DNA from: Sulfitobacter sp. S190
Lineage (GTDB): Bacteria; Pseudomonadota; Alphaproteobacteria; Rhodobacterales; Rhodobacteraceae
Assembly (NCBI RefSeq): GCF_025141935.1
Contig: NZ_CP081120.1
Coordinates: forward strand, 2,108,001-2,172,000
Direction of reading: 5' to 3'
DNA: 64,000 nt
Below, in pieces: positions 16,581 to 24,561 of this stretch. A program made the translations under genes and the position numbers. The notes below the pieces were generated by a model. That model saw only the letters and a list, made by a program, of their open reading frames with translations, did not search any database and was not told the origin of the DNA. Positions within the stretch are counted from its first letter, which is position 1, and every line of letters starts with the position of its first letter.

Positions 16581-17353
16581 TGCAGGTGCCGTTGAACCCC
16601 TTCACCCAAGCGCTGGCCCGCGGTGACAAACAGATCGGCCTCTGGATCAGCCTGTGCAGCAATTTCGTGGCGGAGGTGACAGCGCATGCGGGCTATGATT
16701 GGGCGCTTGTCGACATGGAGCACAGCCCCAATGACTACTTCAGTGTTCTGGGACAGTTGCAAGCCTTTGCCGCCAGCGACACAACGGCAATCGTGCGGGT
16801 CGAATGGAACGATGATGTCGCGGTAAAGCGACTGCTCGATCTGGGTGCGCCGGGCCTTCTGTTTCCCATGATCCAATCCGTGGAAGAGGCGCAGAAAGCT
16901 GTCGCCGCGACCCGCTACCCCCCGAACGGTGTGCGCGGTGTCTCGGGGGCCACGCGTGCGACAAAGTTCGGCCGCGTCACCGATTACGTCTCTGCCATTG
17001 AAAACGAGACGACCGTGATCGTACAACTGGAAACCCGCGCGGCCGTCGCGCAGGCCGACGCGATTAGCGATGTCGATGGCATCAGCGATATCTTCTTCGG
17101 GCCCGGCGATATTGCCGCCGATATCGGCAAACTTGGCAGCCCGATGGCACCGGAAGTCTGGGCGTTGATCAAACCCGCTGCCCGAAAGCTGATCGACAAG
17201 GGTGTGCCGGTCGGAACGCTCGTGCTGGATCCCGCATTCGCGAGCGAATTGCTGAACGAAGGCTTTACCTTTGTCGCCTGCGGCACCGACGCCAGCCTTC
17301 TGGCAAAAGCGTCCGATCATCTGCTGGCCAGCGTGAAAGAACGTCTCACCTGA
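16580..17353 (+). CDS. HpcH/HpaI-family class II aldolase
   Basis: This 257-residue TIM-barrel aldolase has the family's metal and catalytic segments: WALVDMEHSPND (general base region), VIVQLETRAAV (metal Glu), ISDIFFGPGDIAADIG (metal Asp) and YPPNGVRGVSGATRA. These enzymes split 4-hydroxy-2-oxo acids into pyruvate or glyoxylate plus an aldehyde. The ATG overlaps the preceding stop as TGATG, making it the last gene of the hyu operon. It probably handles a keto-acid intermediate from the oxidase, which is an inference from order. Confidence 0.9.
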   Translation: MQVPLNPFTQALARGDKQIGLWISLCSNFVAEVTAHAGYDWALVDMEHSPNDYFSVLGQLQAFAASDTTAIVRVEWNDDVAVKRLLDLGAPGLLFPMIQSVEEAQKAVAATRYPPNGVRGVSGATRATKFGRVTDYVSAIENETTVIVQLETRAAVAQADAISDVDGISDIFFGPGDIAADIGKLGSPMAPEVWALIKPAARKLIDKGVPVGTLVLDPAFASELLNEGFTFVACGTDASLLAKASDHLLASVKERLT

Positions 17354-17420
17354 GACAGGTCTGCTTTAGTGCGCGCCCCCCGCGCGAGGGCCGGGCGCTC
17401 ACGGTACGACCGTGGCGGGC

Positions 17421-18206
17421 TTATGCCACGTCGATCACAATCACCGTGATGTTGTCTTCGCCCTCGCCATCCAGCGCAGCTTTCAACAAGGTTTCCGCTA
17501 CCTCTTCGCTCGGTGTGTCGCGCAAATCGCCCAGTATCGCTTCAAGATCGAGCGCGTTGTGCAGCCCGTCGGTACTCAGCACATACCGGTCCCCTTGCCG
17601 TAGCGTGCCAGTGACTGTGCCCAGATCCAGATTTGCTTGCGCGCCCACGGCACGCTTGACCACGTGGCGCTGCGGATGGTGGCGCGCCTCGGGCCAGCTC
17701 AGTTCGCCCAAGGCCACAAGGTCGGCAACGACCGAATGATCCGCCGTCAGTTGCCGCAGCGTGCCGTCCCTGACGCAGTACACCCGACTGTCCCCCGCCC
17801 AGTCACACCAGAAGCAATTGTCCGACGCCATGAACGTCGCGACGGTCGTGCCCATGATCCCCCCCGACCCTGCGCGGCTTTGCTCCAATAGAATGTCGTG
17901 TGCCTTCTGGATGGCGCCGCGCAGCGCGCGGATTTGTTGTTCGGGATCGGGACTGCGCGGGACGCCAGCGATACAGTCCACGACCGTTTGCGCGGCGCGG
18001 CCACCCGCACGGTGCCCGCCCATGCCATCCGCCACGGCCCAGATACGGTGATGAGGCAAGGCGATAAGCCTGTCGTCGTTCTGCGCGCGCACCCAGCCGG
18101 TGTGGGTCGCCGTGCCATATCGGAAGGTTGTCATCGCACAATTACTCGCAGCGCAATTTTCCTCCTCTACGGCCCTGCCGCGCCTTCCTTCTGCCTTGCG
18201 CTTCAT
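17421..18206 (-). CDS. PP2C-family Ser/Thr protein phosphatase
   Basis: The product has 261 residues. The metal-binding and catalytic motifs of PP2C/Stp phosphatases are intact: HTGWVRAQNDDRL, WAVADGMGGHRAGG, WAGDSRVYCV, YVLSTDGLHNAL and GEDNITVIV. It removes phosphate from Ser/Thr of cytoplasmic proteins. The start at 18206 has a GGAG site; an internal ATG at 18134 (MTTFRYGT) would give a more usual N-terminus. It lies downstream of the cyclase-FHA gene and is divergent from the kinase gene, so it is the likely antagonist of that kinase. Confidence 0.93.
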   Translation of the reverse strand: MKRKAEGRRGRAVEEENCAASNCAMTTFRYGTATHTGWVRAQNDDRLIALPHHRIWAVADGMGGHRAGGRAAQTVVDCIAGVPRSPDPEQQIRALRGAIQKAHDILLEQSRAGSGGIMGTTVATFMASDNCFWCDWAGDSRVYCVRDGTLRQLTADHSVVADLVALGELSWPEARHHPQRHVVKRAVGAQANLDLGTVTGTLRQGDRYVLSTDGLHNALDLEAILGDLRDTPSEEVAETLLKAALDGEGEDNITVIVIDVA

Positions 18207-18236
18207 CGGAATGCTCCGTCCGTTGTTACAGCTGTC

Positions 18237-19127
18237 CTAGTCTCCCGCCGCCCTTTCATCGGTGACATGTGTCTGCGCATACCGGATCACCGCCTCGCGT
18301 GCCTGACCGACCGGCGCCCCCAGCGACACAGTGCCCGCCCCGAGCAAGGTGACGCTGTTGCGGTGTGCGTGCAGCTCGCGGCCTCGATCCATCCGGATGT
18401 AAGTGCCCGATGTGCTGTGATCGCGCAGCACCACGATACCGTTCATGACCGTTACGGTCGCATGGTTTCGCGACACCCACGGCGCGGCGACAACCAGATC
18501 GGCATCAGACGCGCGCCCGATGGACAGCTCCACCCCTTCGGCCACATCAAAGCGCGCATTATTATACATCAGCCTCACCTGCAGGCGGCCCGCCGATGGC
18601 GCCGTATCGCCCGCGAAGTTCAATGTCCGGTCCGCCGGATCCTCCGCCAGATACGAATAGACCCGGACCGGTTCATGCGACCCTTTCAGGCGGATGACAT
18701 CAACTTCGCGCAAAAGCTGCGCGTGCGATTGCGACAGTTGACGGTAAAGCGGCTCCAGCACCAGAACCTCACCGGCTTTGGCAAGCGACGACAGGCGGGC
18801 GGCCATATTCACAGGCGTGCCATAGATATCGTCGGGCACGCGCAACATCTCGCCCCAGCCAAGCCCGGCGTGCACCCTGAGCACGGCATCACGCGTGTTC
18901 CTTACCGCCGCCATCGCGGTTTGCAGCGCGGCATCCGCGTTCTCGAAAAAGGCCAGAACGTCATCCCCTCTGGAATGCAGAAACACGCCCTCGCGGGCAC
19001 GGATGTCACGGCGTATGTCCGTGAGACACCGGTTGATTTCGCGCACCGCACCCGCATCGCCCAAGGCCTCGAAAAGCGGCGTGCTGTTGGAAACATCTGC
19101 CATGACCGCCGCGCCGACAACCTGCAT
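18237..19127 (-). CDS. Class III adenylate/guanylate cyclase domain fused to an FHA domain
   Basis: The product has 296 residues. Residues 1-165 are a class III nucleotide cyclase catalytic domain: first metal Asp in VMADVSNSTPL, second metal Asp in HSRGDDVLAFF, and DIYGTPVNMAARLSS with the transition-state Asn and Arg. The lysine that usually reads adenine (K-x-x-G-D) is His here, so base specificity or activity may differ. Residues about 185-275 are an FHA phosphothreonine-binding domain (IGRASDADLVV, VSRNHATV, DHSTSGTYI). An FHA domain beside a kinase and a phosphatase suggests that kinase-dependent phosphothreonines recruit or regulate this protein. Confidence 0.9.
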   Translation of the reverse strand: MQVVGAAVMADVSNSTPLFEALGDAGAVREINRCLTDIRRDIRAREGVFLHSRGDDVLAFFENADAALQTAMAAVRNTRDAVLRVHAGLGWGEMLRVPDDIYGTPVNMAARLSSLAKAGEVLVLEPLYRQLSQSHAQLLREVDVIRLKGSHEPVRVYSYLAEDPADRTLNFAGDTAPSAGRLQVRLMYNNARFDVAEGVELSIGRASDADLVVAAPWVSRNHATVTVMNGIVVLRDHSTSGTYIRMDRGRELHAHRNSVTLLGAGTVSLGAPVGQAREAVIRYAQTHVTDERAAGD

Positions 19128-19250
19128 GTGTCTCGCTCCACCTTGGCACCCGCGCCCTTTGAAAATCGGCGCAGTTAGGGTTTTTTCCAGTTCTGTGATA
19201 GTCTCATGAAACCGAAGTCAGAGCAATTACCGTTCTAAATGGGGGGCTAT

Positions 19251-19712
19251 ATGTTGATGAAGGATTTTAAAAAGCAATTTGTTACCCACACCGCCACAGC
19301 CACATGCGTATTGGGGGTCACCGTCTGTGGCCCACTTCTGGCGCAGGATTCAAATGCCTGTCCGGTGGACGGCTGCGCCATCGAGATCGCATCGGCAACA
19401 CAGACCGACGGAGAGCTGAGCCTTGAGATCAACGCGAATTTCGATCCCGATATTTCGAAGAACCATTTCCACATTTGGTGGGGTGAGCTTTACGATGTGA
19501 AACAGGTCAGCAACAACGCCGAAACCGTACACAATGTCGCGCAGGGCGATTGGCATCCGACAGATGCCTACCCCAGCTATACGACCACGGGCGTCACATC
19601 GCTTTCGCAACGCGGCGATGCGTCATCGCTGTGCATTTCTGCGGCCGATCGCAACCACGACATCATTGATCCCGGGGCTTTGCACTGCGTCGACGTATCT
19701 GCGCACTTCTGA
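19251..19712 (+). CDS. Small exported protein of unknown function
   Basis: I do not recognise this 153-residue product. It begins MLMKDFKKQF, followed by a hydrophobic signal segment (ATATCVLGVTVCGPLLAQ), and is probably cut after LLAQ to give a periplasmic or secreted protein. The mature part has four cysteines (CPVDGCAIEI near the start, SLCISA and LHCVDV near the end), enough for two disulfides. It is rich in His and Trp (HFHIWWGE, GDWHPTDAY). It lies 13 bases upstream of the giant kinase gene on the same strand, so it is probably cotranscribed. It could be a ligand or environmental sensor for that system. An in-frame ATG at 19239 exists, but the G-rich site favours 19251. Confidence 0.75.
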   Translation: MLMKDFKKQFVTHTATATCVLGVTVCGPLLAQDSNACPVDGCAIEIASATQTDGELSLEINANFDPDISKNHFHIWWGELYDVKQVSNNAETVHNVAQGDWHPTDAYPSYTTTGVTSLSQRGDASSLCISAADRNHDIIDPGALHCVDVSAHF

Positions 19713-19725
19713 CGCTGGATCATAA

Positions 19726-22700
19726 ATGGAACTGCCGGGCTACATCGGACGCTATGTCGTTCGCCATGAGATTGCGCGCGGTGGTTTTGCCGTCGTCGCC
19801 TTGTCGTGGGACGAAGAACTTGCCGCCGATGTCGCGATCAAGATCCTGCTCGAGAACGAGGCGGGCGATGACGCGCTGACTGCGCGATTTATCGAAGAGG
19901 CGCGATTGCTGCGCCGGATACAGTCCTACAACGTGGTGGGCGTGCATGACATCGGACGGCTGTCCAGCGGTCAGCCCTATTTCGTGATGGATTACGCCGA
20001 TCAGGGGCCTCTGACGGCGCAGCTTGGTGGACGCACGGAGGCGGATGGTGGCATGCCGCAGCATGACGTGCTGCAGTTGGTGGATGCGGTCACATCGGGG
20101 CTTTCGGCCATCCACCGTGCGGGTGTCGTCCACCGCGATATCAAACCCGACAATATTCTCTATCAAACCGTGGGTCTGCGCAGTTCCAACGCCGCCGCAG
20201 TCCCGCCATCGGACGATCGAACCGTGCAGGCCCCTGCGCCCCCATCCGCCCCCGCCGGTTTCGCCCGTGTCATGATCGGCGATCTGGGCATCGCGAGCGA
20301 TCTGCAACGCGAGAGCGCCGGTTGCCAGCTTGTCGGAGGAACGCCGGCCTACATGGCGCCGGAACAGTTTGACGTCGACCAGACACCCACGTCTCTGGCC
20401 GACATATATGCCGCGACGGCGGTTCTTTGGTACGCGGTCACGGGCACACGACCGCCCGCGGCAGCCGACCTCGGGGCCGGTGCCGAAAAAAACCACCCGC
20501 TCTGGCAGGACTTCTTTGTCCGCGGCATGGCCGCACGCCCGTCCGAGCGGTTTGCCGATATCCAGTCATGGAGCAGCGCGGCCCACGACATCATGGCGCG
20601 CATCGCCGCGCAGGAACCTGTAGCCGTAGGCCCCCGCGACGGTTCTGTTTCAGTATCCGGACCGGACGGGGATTGCCCCTACCACGGATTGAGCGCCTTT
20701 CAGCCCGAAGATGCCGACCGTTTCTTTGGCCGCGAAGAACTTGTCGCTGACTTGCTCCAACGCCTGCGGACAAGCCACATACTGGTCGTCGGCGGCGCAT
20801 CGGGCAGCGGCAAAAGCTCACTCATCCGCGCGGGCGTGATCCCGTCTTTGAAACAGGGGCTGATCCCGGGCAGCGACACCTGGCGGGTCGAATTGTTCAC
20901 GCCGGGCCGCGATGCGCTGGCAGAACTGTTTTTCCGCCTGCGCGGTGCCGACGGTGATGCCCGCGTCAGGCTCGACGAATTCATTGCCCGCCCGTCCACC
21001 GCACGACAGGTCCTGCAAGACGCCCAAGATCGCCCGCTGTTGCTGGTGATCGACCAGTTCGAAGAGCTTTTTACCCTGAACGACGAAAAGATAACGCAGG
21101 GTTTTGTCGATGCGCTCGCGGCGATCTGTGACCCGGCAGACAGCGATGTGCGGATCATCATCACAATCCGCGCCGATTTTTACGAGAAATGTGCCGCCAT
21201 CCAATGGCTCGCCGAAGCGGTCAGTCGCAATCAGGTGCTGGTCGGGCCGATGTCGGCAAATGATCTGCGTCGCGCGATCGTCGAACCGGCGCGCCGTGCG
21301 GGCGCCTATGTGGAACAGAACCTCGTCGATGCCATTATCGCGGAGGCTGGAAAGGAGGCCGGTGTTCTGCCGCTCATCTCCCACGCGCTTGTCGAGACAT
21401 GGAAACGGCGTCTGGGTGCGACGCTGACCTACGAAGGATACCGCAGCAGTGGCGGCATGACCGGCGCGATCCAGCAAACTGCGGATGCGATTTTCGACAA
21501 CACCTTTTCGGACGAGGAACGCAAGGTGGCCGAGCGCCTCTTGCTCAGCCTTGTCACCCCCGGCGAGGGCGGTGCAGACACCCGCCGCATCCTCGCCCGC
21601 GCTGATTTGCACGATGATCCGGACGCGAGGGTGATGGGGCGGGTCATCATACGCCTGACCGAAGCGCGGCTTCTGACGGTCGATGACGAAACCATCCAGA
21701 TCACGCATGAGGCATTGCTGCGCTCATGGCCACGGCTCAGCCGCTGGATCGACCGGTCGTGGGGGGATTTGCGGCTGCGCCTCCGGATTGTTCAGATGGC
21801 CGAAGAGTGGATCGAAGCCGACCGCGGGGCGGAAATGCTCGTGAGCGGGGCGCGGCTGGACTACATACTGGAGTGGCTGGAAAAACATCGCGACAGTGTC
21901 GGGGCAAAGGAAATCGAGTTTCTGACGCGCAGCGAGATGGCGCGCAATGCCGCCCGAAGTGAAACCGATGCGCGGCGGCAAAAACGCAGGCGGCGGCAGA
22001 TGCTCGCGGTTTGTGCGCTGGTTGCGCTGACAATCGGCACCACGGCAGCATCGGTCATCGCCTTTCGGGAATCGCGACAGGCCCGCCAGAATGCCGCGCT
22101 TGCCGATACCGCGACCCTCATGGCAAAGGACCGTCTGTCGAGCGCGCTCGGCGCCGCAGCGGCAGGATACGCGATGGAAGACCCGCTGCTCGCGCTCAAC
22201 CTTGCGGCACAATCCATTTCGCAGTCGCGCGACCCGGGCACACGGTACGATGCGCAGGTGGCTTTGCTCAAGGCGCGCAGCATTCTGGCGACAGGTCTGC
22301 CCGTGCCCATGGGCACGCCCGTCGCCGTCGGTGACGCGTTGGCGCTCGCGATATCGCCCGATGGTCGCCACGTCATCGTGGGGGGGCGTGACGGCACGAT
22401 CCGTATTCTCGACGCCACAAACCGCCAGCAGATCGGCGAGAGGCTTGTCAGCGATCTGGGTGGCATTCAGGACATCGCGTTTGCGCCCGATGGCAAACGG
22501 CTGGCCGCCGTGGGCGATAAAGGGCATGTCGCGATCTGGCCGTTCAACGACGGTCTTACCGGCAACCAGACCCCCATCGGTCAGGCCGGTGACATCCAAT
22601 GGCGGCTGGCGTTTCATCCGTCCGGTGCGGCGCTTGCAACCGCCGGTGAGGATGGTCGGGTCAACGTCTGGTCGACCACAGCGCAGGGGCAATCGCAAAG

Positions 22701-24192
22701 CCGTGTAATCGGCTCCCGCCACGGCGATTTCACCAGCGTCGCCTTCAGCCCGGACGGCAAGACAATCGCTGCGGGGACCGGGTCGGGCGAAGTACACGCC
22801 TGGACCTACCCAGCGGGTGATCCGGTGTTTCCCCCGTTGGAAACTGTCCATACCAGCGATGTCTGGATGCTGTCGTTCAGCGCTGACGGGACGCGGATTG
22901 CGACGGCCAGCAGTGACGGCACCTCCGCGATCGTGCAGACCCCATCCGGCGACGTGTTGAACCGCGCGTTTTCGGGCAATGATATGATAAGCTCGGTCCA
23001 GTTCATGCCCGCAGGCTCGAAACTGGTGGGCGGAAGCAGCCGCGGCCGCCTGTTGATCTGGGACGTCGCGGCGGGGGCACGCGTCGCCATGTCTCCGACT
23101 GGTCATTCGGGGCGCATTCTGGATCTTTCCGTCTCTGACGATCGCACAACTGCCGCGACGCTCGGCGCGGACCAGAATGTGCGCTTCTGGCGTCTCGGCC
23201 CGCCTCCACCGCGCGCGATAGCATTCTCGACCGGAGACAGCGCCAAGGCAAAGGGTCTCGCTGTGGGGCACGACGCGCTGTTCTTCGGCGACACCAGCGG
23301 CGCCGTGAACCGCGCTGATCTAACCACTCAGACGACCAAAACGGGCCATGCGCACGGGCACGAAGTCTGGGCCATTGCGCTCTCTCCCGAAGGCACAACG
23401 CTGGCAACCGCGGATCGAATGGGCCACATCATCCTGTCGGGGGCGGCGCTAAAAGGTCCGTTGACCAAATTGCGGCCTCTTGAAGAGGCCATTTGGGACC
23501 TCCAGTACACCTCGGACGCATCCCGCCTGATGGCCGCCGCTGACAGCGCGGTGCACCTGATCAGTCTCGATGACACCACGGCGGCCCGTCAATTCGCGCC
23601 GCAGCACGGCCGTGTGACCCGCGCCGTGCTTGATAGCGGTTCATCGCGGATTGCCGTCGCCACAAGTCGCGGGGACGTGATCGTCTGGCCGATTGACCGG
23701 ATCGCCGACCCGATGGTTCTCAAGGTATCCGGCAATCTCATCTGGTCGGTTGCATTCAGCCGCGATGGCACCCTCCTCGCCGTCGGAGACAGCGATGAGA
23801 CAGTATCCATCTGGCGGCTTTCCGATGCGACGCGGTTGCAGGATTTCTCGGGGCACACCCGCGGTGCGACCGACGTTGTGTTCCTCGGCGATGGTAAAAG
23901 CCTTCTCGCCGCAGACCGGAGCGGCGGTCTGCACATCTGGGACCTCAACTTCGGCAAGCTGATCGGACGGATCCCCGACGCACACGGCGGCGCCATCTGG
24001 CGTCTCGGCGTCTTTCCCGACGGTCAGACATTCGCAAGCGCGGGCGATGACGGCATGGTGAAGCTTTGGGACGTGTTGAGTGCCGATACAGCTTGCACGC
24101 TCAGCACCGGCATCCTGAGCGCCCAACAACGCGCGCAATATCTAGGGGCGGCACATAATGACGATGCCTGTGCGCTTCTGGGGCAGGATTGA
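19726..24192 (+). CDS. Ser/Thr protein kinase - STAND-type ATPase - transmembrane - WD40 protein
   Basis: The product has 1,488 residues. Residues 8-295 are a Hanks-type kinase: glycine loop ARGGFAVV, catalytic Lys in DVAIKIL, H136-R-D138-IKPDN, DLG in place of DFG (IGDLGIA) and GTPAYMAPEQ. Residues about 320-740 are a STAND-like ATPase with FFGRE, a P-loop GGASGSGKSS (about 355-364), Walker B LLLVIDQFEELFT and a winged-helix end (ITHEALLRSWPRL). A single hydrophobic segment at about 758-782 follows a stretch of arginines. From about 850 to 1465 come WD40 repeats (AISPDGRHVIVGGRDGTIRI, AFSPDGKTIAAGTGSGEV and others). STAND proteins are switches that oligomerise on sensing a ligand through the repeats. 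If the hydrophobic segment spans the membrane, the WD40 part would be periplasmic. The PP2C and cyclase-FHA genes opposite are likely partners. Confidence 0.92.
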   Translation: MELPGYIGRYVVRHEIARGGFAVVALSWDEELAADVAIKILLENEAGDDALTARFIEEARLLRRIQSYNVVGVHDIGRLSSGQPYFVMDYADQGPLTAQLGGRTEADGGMPQHDVLQLVDAVTSGLSAIHRAGVVHRDIKPDNILYQTVGLRSSNAAAVPPSDDRTVQAPAPPSAPAGFARVMIGDLGIASDLQRESAGCQLVGGTPAYMAPEQFDVDQTPTSLADIYAATAVLWYAVTGTRPPAAADLGAGAEKNHPLWQDFFVRGMAARPSERFADIQSWSSAAHDIMARIAAQEPVAVGPRDGSVSVSGPDGDCPYHGLSAFQPEDADRFFGREELVADLLQRLRTSHILVVGGASGSGKSSLIRAGVIPSLKQGLIPGSDTWRVELFTPGRDALAELFFRLRGADGDARVRLDEFIARPSTARQVLQDAQDRPLLLVIDQFEELFTLNDEKITQGFVDALAAICDPADSDVRIIITIRADFYEKCAAIQWLAEAVSRNQVLVGPMSANDLRRAIVEPARRAGAYVEQNLVDAIIAEAGKEAGVLPLISHALVETWKRRLGATLTYEGYRSSGGMTGAIQQTADAIFDNTFSDEERKVAERLLLSLVTPGEGGADTRRILARADLHDDPDARVMGRVIIRLTEARLLTVDDETIQITHEALLRSWPRLSRWIDRSWGDLRLRLRIVQMAEEWIEADRGAEMLVSGARLDYILEWLEKHRDSVGAKEIEFLTRSEMARNAARSETDARRQKRRRRQMLAVCALVALTIGTTAASVIAFRESRQARQNAALADTATLMAKDRLSSALGAAAAGYAMEDPLLALNLAAQSISQSRDPGTRYDAQVALLKARSILATGLPVPMGTPVAVGDALALAISPDGRHVIVGGRDGTIRILDATNRQQIGERLVSDLGGIQDIAFAPDGKRLAAVGDKGHVAIWPFNDGLTGNQTPIGQAGDIQWRLAFHPSGAALATAGEDGRVNVWSTTAQGQSQSRVIGSRHGDFTSVAFSPDGKTIAAGTGSGEVHAWTYPAGDPVFPPLETVHTSDVWMLSFSADGTRIATASSDGTSAIVQTPSGDVLNRAFSGNDMISSVQFMPAGSKLVGGSSRGRLLIWDVAAGARVAMSPTGHSGRILDLSVSDDRTTAATLGADQNVRFWRLGPPPPRAIAFSTGDSAKAKGLAVGHDALFFGDTSGAVNRADLTTQTTKTGHAHGHEVWAIALSPEGTTLATADRMGHIILSGAALKGPLTKLRPLEEAIWDLQYTSDASRLMAAADSAVHLISLDDTTAARQFAPQHGRVTRAVLDSGSSRIAVATSRGDVIVWPIDRIADPMVLKVSGNLIWSVAFSRDGTLLAVGDSDETVSIWRLSDATRLQDFSGHTRGATDVVFLGDGKSLLAADRSGGLHIWDLNFGKLIGRIPDAHGGAIWRLGVFPDGQTFASAGDDGMVKLWDVLSADTACTLSTGILSAQQRAQYLGAAHNDDACALLGQD

Positions 24193-24279
24193 AAAATTGG
24201 TTCGGCGAAGGATGGGGTTTCAGTCGGATGACCGGAAGGCTTAAAAAATGACGGCATCACCTGACGCCACCGGCAACGC

Positions 24280-24305
24280 AAAAGGCGCGCAGTCATCCGC
24301 GCGCC
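24280..24305 (-). terminator. Rho-independent terminator of the 51-residue gene
   Basis: Read leftward, a seven-base GC stem (GGCGCGC/GCGCGCC, loop of eight) at 24284-24305 is followed directly by TTTT (24280-24283). It lies 13 bases past the stop of the small gene at 24318-24473, as expected for an intrinsic terminator. Confidence 0.7.
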
Positions 24306-24317
24306 CTATGGTAAATT

Positions 24318-24473
24318 TCATGATTTGCGGCTCTGGTCCGTCGCGTTCGGGCTACCAGCGGGGCCCTCGTTCATTGTTTCGGTCGCGTTCTTCCAATGAT
24401 CTTTCATTTCTTCACGCGGCTTTTTGTCGTCGTCCTTGGCAATCTCGGGGCGTTGGTCCTTATCGTCGCTCAT
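24318..24473 (-). CDS. 51-residue hydrophilic protein of unknown function
   Basis: This short open frame begins MSDDKDQRPEIAKDDDKK and is highly charged (many Asp, Lys and Glu, no Cys, no hydrophobic stretch), so the product is probably disordered and cytoplasmic. Support for a real gene comes from a strong ribosome site (AAAAGGAG, nine bases before the ATG) and an intrinsic terminator just after the stop. It lies between the WD40 kinase gene (convergent) and the HWE histidine kinase gene. Function unknown; small acidic/basic proteins of this kind are often stress-related. Confidence 0.7.
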   Translation of the reverse strand: MSDDKDQRPEIAKDDDKKPREEMKDHWKNATETMNEGPAGSPNATDQSRKS

Positions 24474-24561
24474 GGCCGTTCTCCTTTTGGTATTCAAAAG
24501 GAAAACCCGTGAAAGCCGCCAAGGGTTCCGAAATCAAATCTGCACAGGGGTGACCGGCCCG

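Noticed and set aside
17370..17390. GC-rich hairpin after the aldolase gene as a terminator
   Set aside because: The stem is only five bases and no run of T follows in either direction.
17421..24192. A type VI secretion threonine-phosphorylation module
   Set aside because: Kinase, phosphatase and FHA are present, but no Tss structural genes occur in the window and the FHA domain is fused to a cyclase.
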